A DNA stretch of 64,000 nt, taken from NCBI RefSeq assembly GCF_001661345.1, contig NW_017962915.1, positions 432,480-496,479 of the forward strand. The letters run 5' to 3'. A program made the translations under genes and the position numbers. Below the pieces are notes generated by a model. That model searched no databases. It saw nothing but the letters and a program-made list of their open reading frames with translations, and had not been told where the DNA came from. Every line of letters starts with the position of its first letter. Position 1 is the stretch's first letter. This DNA comes from Ascoidea rubescens DSM 1968. Taxonomy: Eukaryota; Ascomycota; Saccharomycetes; Ascoideales; Ascoideaceae. Shown piece after piece: positions 39,326 through 48,547 of the stretch.

Positions 39326-39417
39326 CACGTGAGTCAGGGTAATAACAACACGTGAACTGCTAAGCATTTTTTGTTGCATGTGGCTGTGCATTGTGGTTGA
39401 TGACCTTCATCCACGTG
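39326..39417 (+). promoter_or_regulatory. MET14 promoter: three CACGTG boxes, Met31/32-like and Gcn4 sites
   Basis: CACGTG at 39326-39331, 39349-39354 and 39412-39417 (the first within ATCACGTGA, the Cbf1 consensus). TGTGGC, the Met31/32 core, is at 39379-39384. A Gcn4 site TGAGTCA (39330-39336) overlaps the first box. They lie 220-310 bp upstream of MET14. Cbf1-Met4-Met28 and Met31/32 control of sulfur genes is established in yeast; the overlap with Gcn4 is seen here. Confidence 0.75.
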
Positions 39418-39634
39418 CAATAATAGAATCAATTCCTTTTGAATAATAACGGTCGAAAAGAAATACTTCAAAAAGTATTTAAGCTTCCTTTCATCACATC
39501 AAAAAATGATTTTTTACATCTATAAGTTTATTGGAAACAATTCATAGTAGATTTATATCTTTCACGTTTGGGAGTGAAAAAACCGAGTTTTTTTATCAAT
39601 CTGAACCTGAAAAATCTGATTTACGCAGTTCGAA

Positions 39635-40234
39635 ATGGCTACCAACATAACATGGCATGGAAACATCACTCATGAAGAGAGAAAAGTTTTGGCAAAACAG
39701 AGTGGTTTAACTATTTGGTTGACTGGTCTTAGTGGTTCGGGGAAAAGTTCCATTGCTTGTCTTCTTGAGGAACACCTTTTAAAGAGAGGTTACAACAGTT
39801 ATAGATTGGATGGTGACAATATTAGGTTTGGTCTTAACAGTGATTTAGGTTTCAGTGATGATGATAGAAATGAAAATATTCGCAGAATTTCCTATGTTTC
39901 AAAGTTATTCAACGATTCTTGCACTTTTATTATAGTTTCATTTATATCACCATTTAAAAAGGAAAGAGAAAATGCCAGAAAAATCCATGAAGCTGACAAT
40001 TTGCCATTTATTGAAGCCTATGTTGACGCTCCTTTAGAAGTTGTTGAGGCTAGAGATCCAAAAGGATTATACAAAAAAGCCAGACAAGGTATTATAAAAG
40101 AATTCACCGGTATATCTTCACCTTATGAAGCTCCAGAAGACCCGGAAATTCATTTAAAAAACTATGATTCTCCAATTGAAAAATCTGTTGAACAAATAGT
40201 CAAGTACCTTGAAGAAAATAACTATATTAAATAG
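39635..40234 (+). CDS. MET14: Adenylylsulfate kinase
   Basis: 199-aa APS kinase, phosphorylating adenosine 5'-phosphosulfate to PAPS in sulfate assimilation. The P-loop GLSGSGKSS lies near residues 32-40; further signatures are [64 protein letters not shown] and [18 protein letters not shown]. Length equals S. cerevisiae Met14 (202). The promoter carries sulfur-regulon motifs. In S. cerevisiae MET14 lies beside CEN11; no point centromere is seen here. Confidence 0.98.
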   Translation: MATNITWHGNITHEERKVLAKQSGLTIWLTGLSGSGKSSIACLLEEHLLKRGYNSYRLDGDNIRFGLNSDLGFSDDDRNENIRRISYVSKLFNDSCTFIIVSFISPFKKERENARKIHEADNLPFIEAYVDAPLEVVEARDPKGLYKKARQGIIKEFTGISSPYEAPEDPEIHLKNYDSPIEKSVEQIVKYLEENNYIK

Positions 40235-40421
40235 AAGTGGTTGATATGTGTTTTTTTGTTTTTTTCTTGCTTTTAATTTTTCATTATTTTTCTATAAATT
40301 TCATGAACTCGTAACTTGTTTTTTTATTTTATTTCATTTCATTTCATCTTATTTTGTTTTATTTTTAATATTAAGCTGATAATTCAGGAATATTTTATTT
40401 TATTTTATTTTATTATTATAC

Positions 40422-41753
40422 TTAATATAACATAAATGTAACTGTTGGATGATAATAAAAGGAACAACTCCAATATGATTTTCTAATCTTATTATCTGAT
40501 GATTTGTCATTTAAAAATTTTAAAGTCTCTTCTGGAATTTTTATTGTATCAAACTTGATTTCCAATCCGTAGTTGTTTAAATCAAGTTCAACCACTTTCT
40601 TGTAAACATCATAGCATACTTCTCTATCTGCACCCAATCCATTAAAAAACGAAAAATTTCCCTCTGGCTTTAATAAACCAACAATTAAATCAAATAGTTC
40701 CAACATATCCTCATAATGCTCCGAATATGTATCATAATAAATTCCATTGAAAAATACGTTTTGAGATAATAATTTTGGCAATTCAGTTTGCCATCTCCCC
40801 TTTAATATTTTGATATTGGAAATTTGGTCTAATTTTCGATTTTCAATTTCCTTTAAAACATCAGGATGTGCTTCACATATAAAATGAGTGAATTTAAAAC
40901 CTTTGGGTAATGATTTTCCTTTTTTTTCAATAATAGAGTCAATAATACCCATACCATAGCCAATGTTTAAAACATTAATTTCTTTGGTTTCATCTTCCTG
41001 GTAATTTTGAAATAAGGAATCACATCCTGCTTGCATTAAATTTTCTTCCCATCTCATCATAACACCATCATTTCCTTCTTTGGTTAATAGAGAGTTATCT
41101 TTGTATTCGAGTTTGGATTTTAAAAAGGCCTCTTGATTATAAGATGGATCGGCTTTATCGTCTTCAATAAGATCTTCATTTGTTTTTAAAATTTTGATAT
41201 TTTTCTCAACTATTTGTGGATTATTATCTGTTTTTTCATCTTCAATGGAATCAACTCTGTTCTCTATTATTTCGCTTTCTGCTGGTTCATTTTCCTTAAC
41301 CAGTTCATCCGTTTTATCTTCAACAAACTCAAAATCAGAAGCGTCTTCGATTTTTCTCAATAATATTTCTGCTCTCACTCCAGCATCCACAATCTTTGAA
41401 TAGAATTCAGAATCTTTAAGCCCTCTACTCACCAATATACATCCAGGAGTTTGGTTATTCCTATCGGTTAAACACCAACCAGCACCCCAAAATAACAATT
41501 CGTCAATCATTTCCAAAACCACATTTCTTTCAGATTCAGAAACATCTTTTGGTATATTTGAGCAAATCAAATGCAATGGAGTGGTTGCAGAGGTCACTTC
41601 AGCGTTTTCAATATTCTTCTCATAGTTGGCAACATCTTCCAAGGTATACGTCGCTGGAATTCCAGACTTCAAATAATGCTTGAGTGGTGAAAGATATATA
41701 TCTCTAGTAACTGGTCTCTCTTCGAAATAACATAGTTCATGTAAATCTGACAT
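40422..41753 (-). CDS. RMT2: Protein arginine N5-methyltransferase RMT2
   Basis: 443-aa S-adenosylmethionine-dependent enzyme that methylates the delta nitrogen of an arginine in ribosomal protein uL11 (Rpl12). The N-terminal part has ankyrin-like sequence (TPLHLICSNIP, LLFWGAGWCLTDRNNQTPGCI). An acidic linker (120-200) precedes the methyltransferase fold: VMMRWEENLMQ, INVLNIGYGMGIIDSII (SAM-binding Gly motif near 260), FTHFICEAHPDVLKE, FNGIYYDTYSEHYEDM and FSFFNGLGADREVCYDVY. Divergent from RIX7. Confidence 0.95.
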   Translation of the reverse strand: MSDLHELCYFEERPVTRDIYLSPLKHYLKSGIPATYTLEDVANYEKNIENAEVTSATTPLHLICSNIPKDVSESERNVVLEMIDELLFWGAGWCLTDRNNQTPGCILVSRGLKDSEFYSKIVDAGVRAEILLRKIEDASDFEFVEDKTDELVKENEPAESEIIENRVDSIEDEKTDNNPQIVEKNIKILKTNEDLIEDDKADPSYNQEAFLKSKLEYKDNSLLTKEGNDGVMMRWEENLMQAGCDSLFQNYQEDETKEINVLNIGYGMGIIDSIIEKKGKSLPKGFKFTHFICEAHPDVLKEIENRKLDQISNIKILKGRWQTELPKLLSQNVFFNGIYYDTYSEHYEDMLELFDLIVGLLKPEGNFSFFNGLGADREVCYDVYKKVVELDLNNYGLEIKFDTIKIPEETLKFLNDKSSDNKIRKSYWSCSFYYHPTVTFMLY

Positions 41754-42196
41754 TTTTGCCCACTTTCTTTACTGGTAATAACATTTCTTTATCAATAGCA
41801 AGAATATTTCTTCATCAAAAACCTGGTTGAAAAAAAAAAAGAAAAACCAGCTGTGTGGGACCAAGTGCTCAGCTTCTACTCAGCCCAACGTTTAAACCAA
41901 AACTGCTTTCAAAATCTCGATAATTCGAGTGTTACTGGATTATTTGCTTGAATTCAATCCCACTGACGTAATATCCATTTCTCTGAACAAAACTTGAGGT
42001 GTAACTTACCAGTTTGTGTGAATTAAATTAATCGCTTTTGAAGCCCGCAAAGCTGGATTTTGAAATTTTTAAGCTTTGAAATTTTCAAGAAAAAAAACCT
42101 GAATCAGAAAAAAATCAGAAAATAATCAGAACATAATCATTAAAAGGAAAGCATTTCTACTGCACGAAGCTCGGTATCTTTAAGTTTTATTTTATC
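41754..42196. other. Divergent promoter of RMT2 and RIX7
   Basis: Contains RRPE-like TGAAATTTTT and TTGAAATTTTCAAG strings near 42061-42089, as found upstream of ribosome biogenesis genes in yeasts; no PAC element (GCGATGAG) is seen. No gene. Confidence 0.45.
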
Positions 42197-44720
42197 ATGG
42201 CTAGGCCACAGAAGAACGGAAAGAAAAATTTTGTAACACAATCATTAGACAGCAAGATATCAAAGTTGGTCCATGATCTATTGAACGAAAGACCTGGAAG
42301 GTCAGTGAGAGATATCACAGTCTTTGAAACCTTGAAGTATGTTCAATCTCACGATCTCTCCTTGCAAAGAATGAAGAAAATTTTGTTGGAAAAATCAATT
42401 CAAAAAGCTTTGGTGCTAATCGAAGCTGATGAAATTGAAAATGGTTATGCTTCAAACAATAGTGTCGTGGAGATTCAAAACCGTACTGATTTGGTTGAGG
42501 TAGAAGATAGTAATGCAATGAATAACACTGTTGTGAATCTTTGGAATATTAAACCTGCTTCAAAAGCTGCTACTGCAAATGAGTCACTGAATTCAGTAAC
42601 AGAATCACCTAAAAAGAAGTACAGCACTGTTGCACAAGAGGCAGTGATAAAAAACGAAGCAAAAGAAAACAAAGAAAGAACAAGAAAAAGAACTAAAGAA
42701 CCTTCAATCTCGGGTCTAAATAAAAGACAAAAAGGTATGTTTTTATTTTTTCTACTGTGTTATTATTTGTGCAATTAGCTAACTAAAATCTAAAGTAGAC
42801 AAAGACAGGTCTCCTCCAAATGCCTCATTATCTCAGTTAGGTGGAATGGATGAGATAATCACAGATTTATTGGAAGTAATTGGTATACCCATATTGCATC
42901 CAGAAATTTATTTATCAACAGGCGTTGAGCCCCCAAGGGGAGTTTTGCTTCATGGGCCTCCAGGTTGTGGTAAGACAACCATTGCCAACTGTCTAGCTGG
43001 GGATTTAAAAGTCCCATTTTTATCTGTGTCTGCTCCTTCTATAGTTAGTGGGATGTCAGGAGAAAGTGAAAAGAAAATAAGAGAATTGTTCGAAGAGGCT
43101 AGATCGTTAGCTCCCTGCTTGATATTTTTAGACGAAATTGATTCAATCACCCCCAAAAGAGATGGTGCTCAAAGAGAAATGGAGAAGAGAATAGTGGCTC
43201 AGTTGTTGACCTGTATTGATGAGCTATCTATGGAGAAAACAAATAATAAGCCTGTTATAATAATTGCTGCTACCAATCGTCCTGACGCTATCGATCCAGC
43301 ACTAAGGCGAGCAGGTAGATTTGATAGAGAAATTTGTTTAAACGTTCCTAGTGAAGAGTCTCGGGGTTATATATTAAAATCTATAACTAAAAACTTGAAA
43401 ATAAGTGGTGATTTTGATTACAAAAAACTCGCCAAAATGACTCCAGGATATGTTGGTGCAGATTTAAAAGCATTAGCTACTGCTGCCGGTTTAGCTGCTA
43501 TCAAAAGGATTTTTTGTTCTTTAAGTGCAGCACAAAATGAAACAGAATCTAAAATTGAAGATGTTGAAATCATGGATATAGATGATATAAATGAGCAAAA
43601 GGAGAATAACGAAAGAAATGAAAATAAAGATCAAAATCATTTAGAAACTCAAAATATTCTAAAAGAAACCAAGAAAAAATCTTTAGATGACACTACTCAA
43701 TTATCCAATATTCAGAATTTTCTACTAAAATACTCAAAGCCTCTAAAAGCACACGAATTACAAGGTCTATCTGTGGAGTTTGACGATTTTCTCACTGCAT
43801 TACCAACAATTCAGCCAACAGCAAAGAGAGAAGGATTTGCTACAGTGCCTGATGTTACTTGGTCAAGTGTGGGTGCGTTATCAAAAGTACGGATTGAATT
43901 ACACATGTCTATTGTACAGCCAATAAAAAGACCAGAACTATATGAAAGAGTTGGTATAACAGTACCTGGAGGTGTGCTATTATGGGGCCCACCAGGTTGT
44001 GGTAAAACATTATTAGCAAAAGCAGTTGCAAATGAGTCTCATGCCAATTTTATCTCTATAAAGGGGCCTGAGTTATTGAATAAATATGTTGGAGAATCTG
44101 AAAAGGCAGTTAGACAGGTTTTTACAAGAGCAAGAGCTTCTGTTCCTTGCATAATATTCTTTGACGAGCTAGATGCTTTGATCCCAAAAAGAGACGCTTC
44201 ATTATCAGAATCGTCATCAAGAGTGGTAAACACTTTACTAACTGAATTGGATGGTTTAAACGATAGAAAAGGGATATATGTGATTGGTGCTACAAATAGA
44301 CCAGATATGATTGATCCAGCAATGTTAAGACCCGGAAGATTAGATAAAACACTTTTTATTGAATTACCAAATTCTGTTGAAAGGTTTGATATTCTTAAAG
44401 CAGTAATTAGAACACATAATACTCCATTATCCAAAGATGTTGATTTGGAAAGAATTGCAAATGACGAAAGATGTAAAAATTTTTCTGGTGCAGATATTGC
44501 TGCATTGGTAAGAGAAGCAGGTATTATGACATTGAAGAAAAAATTTTACACAAATATTTCTAAAGGAGACGAAAGCATTGAAAAAGAATTATCGGATGAA
44601 GAAAATGAAATTGAGGTTACTGCCATTGATTTTGATAATGCTCTTAAAAATGTCAAGCCTTCAGTTACTGAATCAGATCGTATGAAATACAAAGAACTAT
44701 CTCAGACTTTAGATAATTAA
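42197..44720 (+). CDS. RIX7: AAA ATPase RIX7, two exons
   Basis: 819-aa tandem AAA ATPase that strips Nsa1 from pre-60S particles in the nucleolus. Exon 1 (42197-42734) encodes the N-terminal domain (MARPQKNGKKNF, LLNERPGRSVRDITVFETLKYV) and a basic stretch. Exon 2 (42799-44720) starts within a split GAC codon, and the join gives KDRSPPNASLSQLGGMDE, the expected lead into D1. D1 has Walker A GPPGCGKT near 232 and Walker B LIFLDEID; D2 has GPPGCGKT near 575 and IIFFDELD. SRH motifs AATNRPDAIDPALRR and GATNRPDMIDPAMLRPGR are present. Without splicing the exon-1 ORF stops at 42778. The S. cerevisiae gene has no intron. Confidence 0.96.
42735..42798 (+). other. RIX7 intron (64 nt)
   Basis: Donor GTATGT, branch CTAAC (42779-42783, in AGCTAACT), acceptor TAG. 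It splits a GAC codon after the first base. Confidence 0.93.
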
Positions 44721-44847
44721 GCCAAATTATAATTATAATTAAAATTTTTTTTTCTTTTTTTTTTTCGTTTTAATGTACAATATGAACTTTTCAAAACCAG
44801 TTGAAAAATTATTTCCAAGTTTATAATTTTTCTTGGTTTAATTTATT

Positions 44848-46087
44848 TTAAATTTGTTTTTGTTTTTTGTCTTTTCTTGCTTCATTTTTCATATCATCCA
44901 AATATCGTTGAATGAATAGAATCAATATTCTAGTATCAACATTAATGTTGATATAAGTTAGCTCAATTTGGTTTTTGATAGGTAAAAATAATACCTCTAA
45001 AATTGTATTGATATCCAATTGGTCACTTATTTTATTAATAAATTCATTAATAGGTTTTTTTTTAGAAAGAATCTTTTCATCAAGATCATCTTTTTCAACA
45101 ATAGGATTAGACAGTGGGTTTACGCATTTATTCATTACTCTCAAATAAGTTAAAATATCATCTTCAGGATGAATTGGACTAATTGTTTCAGATAACTGGT
45201 TATCAGGGGGTCGTTTGGGTTATTAATCAGCTCATTTTGGTTTAATTCAATGTTTTGTTGAGCTTTGGAATGGCTTGATGGACTGGTTAAACATACATTG
45301 GTTTTTGCTAGGATAGGCATTTTTTGATTTCTCACTTTTGTTATCTTGTAATTGTTTACATTTATAATGTTTAAAGAATTGATGGTTGATGATTTTGGAT
45401 AATGTTCTTGATTGGAAATTACTGAAGACGAAACTAAAGCTTGACTATTGCCGGTCGTAAAACTGCCATCATTAGCTAAATCACTATTTCGGGGGAATCA
45501 ACGTAGTTTTATTGATATTGCTATCAGCTTCAATTCTCATGATCTCACCATGCTTAATTCTTATGTTCTCGCCAGTCTCAATTGTCGTATTCTTCTTATC
45601 TGGAAAATAGTGCAAGTTAACTCTTTTCAAGCCATCTATGCCCAGAATACCACCCATTGATACCATCAGAACGATGGTATCATTATCAGAAAAATAAGGC
45701 AATAGACGAACCAACCAATTGCAATCTCCCTTTATATGTAAAATACAGGCAGTCAATATTAGAAGACTTTTTGCAAGGGAGCTTCGCTTTCTTGAGCTTC
45801 TCGTCCCAAGTTGCATCAGGATCACATACAGCCTTGATGTAGTTGAATAGAATGGTTCTGAGCTTCCCTTTCACTATCGCAACCCGAGTGATTGTAACTG
45901 GAGGAGTTGTGTTGCAGTTGTCGTTGATGTACTCAGCGATTTTCGCAGCGTCAGTTCGCTTCAAGATATACTCGTGGGTGTCCTCTACATGCTGGGCCAA
46001 TCAGTCAGCAAATAAGTTCAATCTGTCTGTCGTCCACACCTGCTTTTTCTTGCGAAGACCCACCACCAGCACACTGTCTTCAGCCAT
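44848..46087 (-). pseudogene. Disrupted gene beside HIS5 (one stop, three frame changes)
   Basis: Protein-like sequence of about 410 codons runs from ATG 46087 (MAEDSVLVVGLRKKKQVWTT) to TAA 44848, but in four pieces. An in-frame TGA is at 46003-46001 and the same frame continues past it (LAQHVEDTHEYILKRT). The frame changes near a GGG at about 45730-45728, again at a C5 run (45495-45491), and again at a C5 run (45210-45206). Each next piece continues with sensible composition, and the joined parts leave no gap: PYFSDNDTIVLM, SDLANDGSFTTGNSQALVSS, PPDNQLSETISPIHPEDDIL, then a C-terminal LPIKNQIELTYININ. I do not recognise the family. It shares a 164-bp promoter with HIS5. A recent pseudogene is the simplest reading; undetected introns or sequence errors are alternatives. 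Confidence 0.6.
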
Positions 46088-46154
46088 GTTGAGATGAAGA
46101 AACTGCGATGGAGAGAAAAAGCTCCTCTTCTTTTCCCAAAGCGGCAGTTTTCGC

Positions 46155-46161
46155 TGACTCA
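46155..46161. promoter_or_regulatory. Gcn4 site upstream of HIS5
   Basis: TGACTCA, a perfect Gcn4/AP-1 element, 91 bp upstream of the HIS5 ATG and 68 bp upstream of the disrupted gene's ATG. Gcn4 control of histidine genes is well established in yeast. Confidence 0.8.
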
Positions 46162-46251
46162 TCGAGTCGAAAAGACATAAAAAGTCGATCTGAGCTCGAC
46201 CTGAGCTCGATTTGCTGTTTCTTGAGAGCCATTGTGAAGAAGTGCTTGACA

Positions 46252-47540
46252 ATGACAGGCTTCAACTTGGAGAGATTGGTCAGACCAAACATTTGGGCTC
46301 TTGAGCCCTATCGCTGTGCCAGAGAGTAAGTGCTTGTGCCGGTGGAACTTCAGCAGAGGCAGTACTAACACACTCTTCTAGTGATTTCAAAGAAGGTATT
46401 CTTTTAGATGCCAACGAAAATGCTTATGGTCCTTCGATCGAGAACCTCAGCATTCTATCCTCCAGTTTCTCTGAGGCTGGTTACGATGTCGACATCAGCG
46501 AGTTAAACAGATACCCAGATCCTCACCAGATTTCTCTCAAGACAAAACTCTGCCAGTTCAGAAACTACGAAGGTTCGTTGCCAAACTCCTCGTTGAAATT
46601 GGAGAAGGCAGAGTACAACTCACTAAAATTGACTGCCAGCAACTTGTGTCTAGGTGTTGGTTCTGACGAAAGTATTGATGCATTGATTAGAACCATTTGC
46701 CAGCCAACTGTTAATAAACTATTGATCTGCCCTCCAACTTATGGTATGTACCACATCTGTGCCCAAGTTAATGATGTTGAAATTGTGAAAGTCCCATTGG
46801 ATTTCACAACCTTCCAAATCCAGCCCGAAAGAATCATTGAAGTCATTTCAAAAGATCCTTCCATCAACATGATTTACATTACTTCGCCAGGCAACCCAAC
46901 TGCTGCTTTGGTTGATTTTGATTTGGTCAAAGTACTCTTAGAATACGACGGTTGGAATGGTTTGGTTGTTCTCGATGAAGCCTATGTTGATTTTTCTAAA
47001 GTTGGATCTTCTTCCTCAATTTTGGTTAATAAATATCCAAACTTAGTAGTCTTGCAAACTTTATCTAAATCCTTTGGTTTGGCTGCTATAAGATTGGGCA
47101 TAACTTTTGCTTCAAAAGAATTGGCCGGTATTTTAAATGCACTTAAAGCTCCTTATAATATCTCAACATTAACTTCAACTATTGCAAACAAGGCTTTATC
47201 TCCTGAAAGCATTAAATTAATGAGATCAAATGCTGAAATCTTAGAAAAACAAAAATACAGAGTATTGGGTGAATTGAAAAAAATCAAGGGTATTGGAAAA
47301 AATCTTGGTGGTTTAGATTCTAATTTCATATTAGTCCAAGTAATTGACAAAGATGGAAATCCAAATTCTGACCTTGCTAAACAAATCTATGAAAAATTGG
47401 CCATTGAAAATGGCGTGGTTATTAGATATCGAGGTAACGAACCAGGTTGCCCAGGTGCTTTAAGAATTACCATTGGTACTGAAGACGAAAATACTTCTCT
47501 TCTTGAAAAATTGAAAAAAGTTTTTTCTGAACTTTTATAG
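46252..47540 (+). CDS. HIS5: Histidinol-phosphate aminotransferase, two exons
   Basis: 410-aa PLP enzyme of histidine biosynthesis (imidazole acetol phosphate to histidinol phosphate). Exon 1 (46252-46325) encodes MTGFNLERLVRPNIWALEPYRCAR; exon 2 (46382-47540) continues DDFKEGILLDANENAYGP, recreating the family start. Further motifs are NRYPDPHQ, NLCLGVGSDESIDALIRT, YITSPGNPTAA, VVLDEAYVDFSK and the PLP lysine in LSKSFGLAAIRLG near residue 255. The C-terminal GVVIRYRGNEPGCPGALRITIGTEDEN holds the substrate-binding arginines. The S. cerevisiae gene has no intron. Confidence 0.96.
46326..46381 (+). other. HIS5 intron (56 nt)
   Basis: Donor GTAAGT, perfect branch point TACTAAC (46363-46369), acceptor TAG. 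It splits a GAT codon after the second base. Confidence 0.95.
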
Positions 47541-47905
47541 CTAATTTGCTTTGAATATTAATAGATCCATATCAATTTTTTTTTTTTTTGCACTTAAAAT
47601 TATCATTTTAAAAATAGATTACTAGAATTCACTAAATAAAAAAAATTATTCAATTATAGTTTATTATAAATTAATTATAGTGTGGAAAAATGTAAGAAAG
47701 TTGAAAAAAAAAAAGATATGAAAAAGTGGATATTATGATAAATATGTGTGTGCAACCGTAAGATGAATAAACCAGTATTGTCGTTAATTGACTTCCTTAA
47801 TAAAAAAACACCAATGAAAAACCAAATTCTGTAAGTCGAATTTAAAGTAAAAAAATAAAATAATAAAAAATGAAATATAAAGTGTTAAACTGAAATAAAA
47901 GCCAG
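47541..47905. other. Convergent AT-rich spacer
   Basis: Between the HIS5 and ENGase 3' ends. T-run at 47576-47591 and A-runs near 47705 and 47850. No gene. Confidence 0.6.
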
Positions 47906-48510
47906 TTATAATGTTACTGGAATATCAATCCCTTCAATTATATCACCAGTAAAACTAACAACATCAACTCTGACGTTAATTTTATTCTTATTCTTCAAAA
48001 TATCTTCAGACCCAGATATAAACCAAGAATTAGTAAATGCAATACCCACAAATACGCTATCTATAAACACATTCCAGTGAGAAATTAATGGTGCACAATC
48101 TACAGTTTCTTCCCATTTAATAATATATTTATGGTAGTTCTTAGTACCATGTCCTAAACCACCACCGGCTCCAGATAGTGACATGAATGATGTGGCTAAA
48201 TTAGTAATTGGTTTAATTGTCGACAAAACAGATTTTGGCACTGAATATTTATTAACTTCCAATAAATTGCTAATTGGCTTGATAAGTTTAGTTTGAGGAT
48301 CATTCTCTATATCTAAAGTTTGAATTGATATATCACCTATTAACAATTCAACATAGTTATTTGGATCTGTGTTTTTGGGAATAATAACCCATTCATCAAG
48401 ACTATTACTATCGGAATTGTTCAATGAAGGGAGATTGAAAAGAACATTATTATTATTGTTGTTGTTATTATTATTTGCTCCTAATAATGCAGTTGATTCG
48501 TTAACATTTA

Positions 48511-48547
<37 letters not shown>

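Noticed and set aside
39320-39480. A point centromere near MET14, as at CEN11 in S. cerevisiae, because ATCACGTG looks like CDEI
   Set aside because: The following sequence is not an 80-bp, nearly pure A/T block, and no CDEIII-like TCCGAA element follows. The boxes fit sulfur regulation better.
45476-45548. A 73-nt intron (GTGAGA...TTTAG) that would repair one frame change in the disrupted gene
   Set aside because: No CTAAC-type branch point, an off-consensus donor, and the would-be intron itself reads as protein-like sequence. It would also leave the other lesions unexplained.
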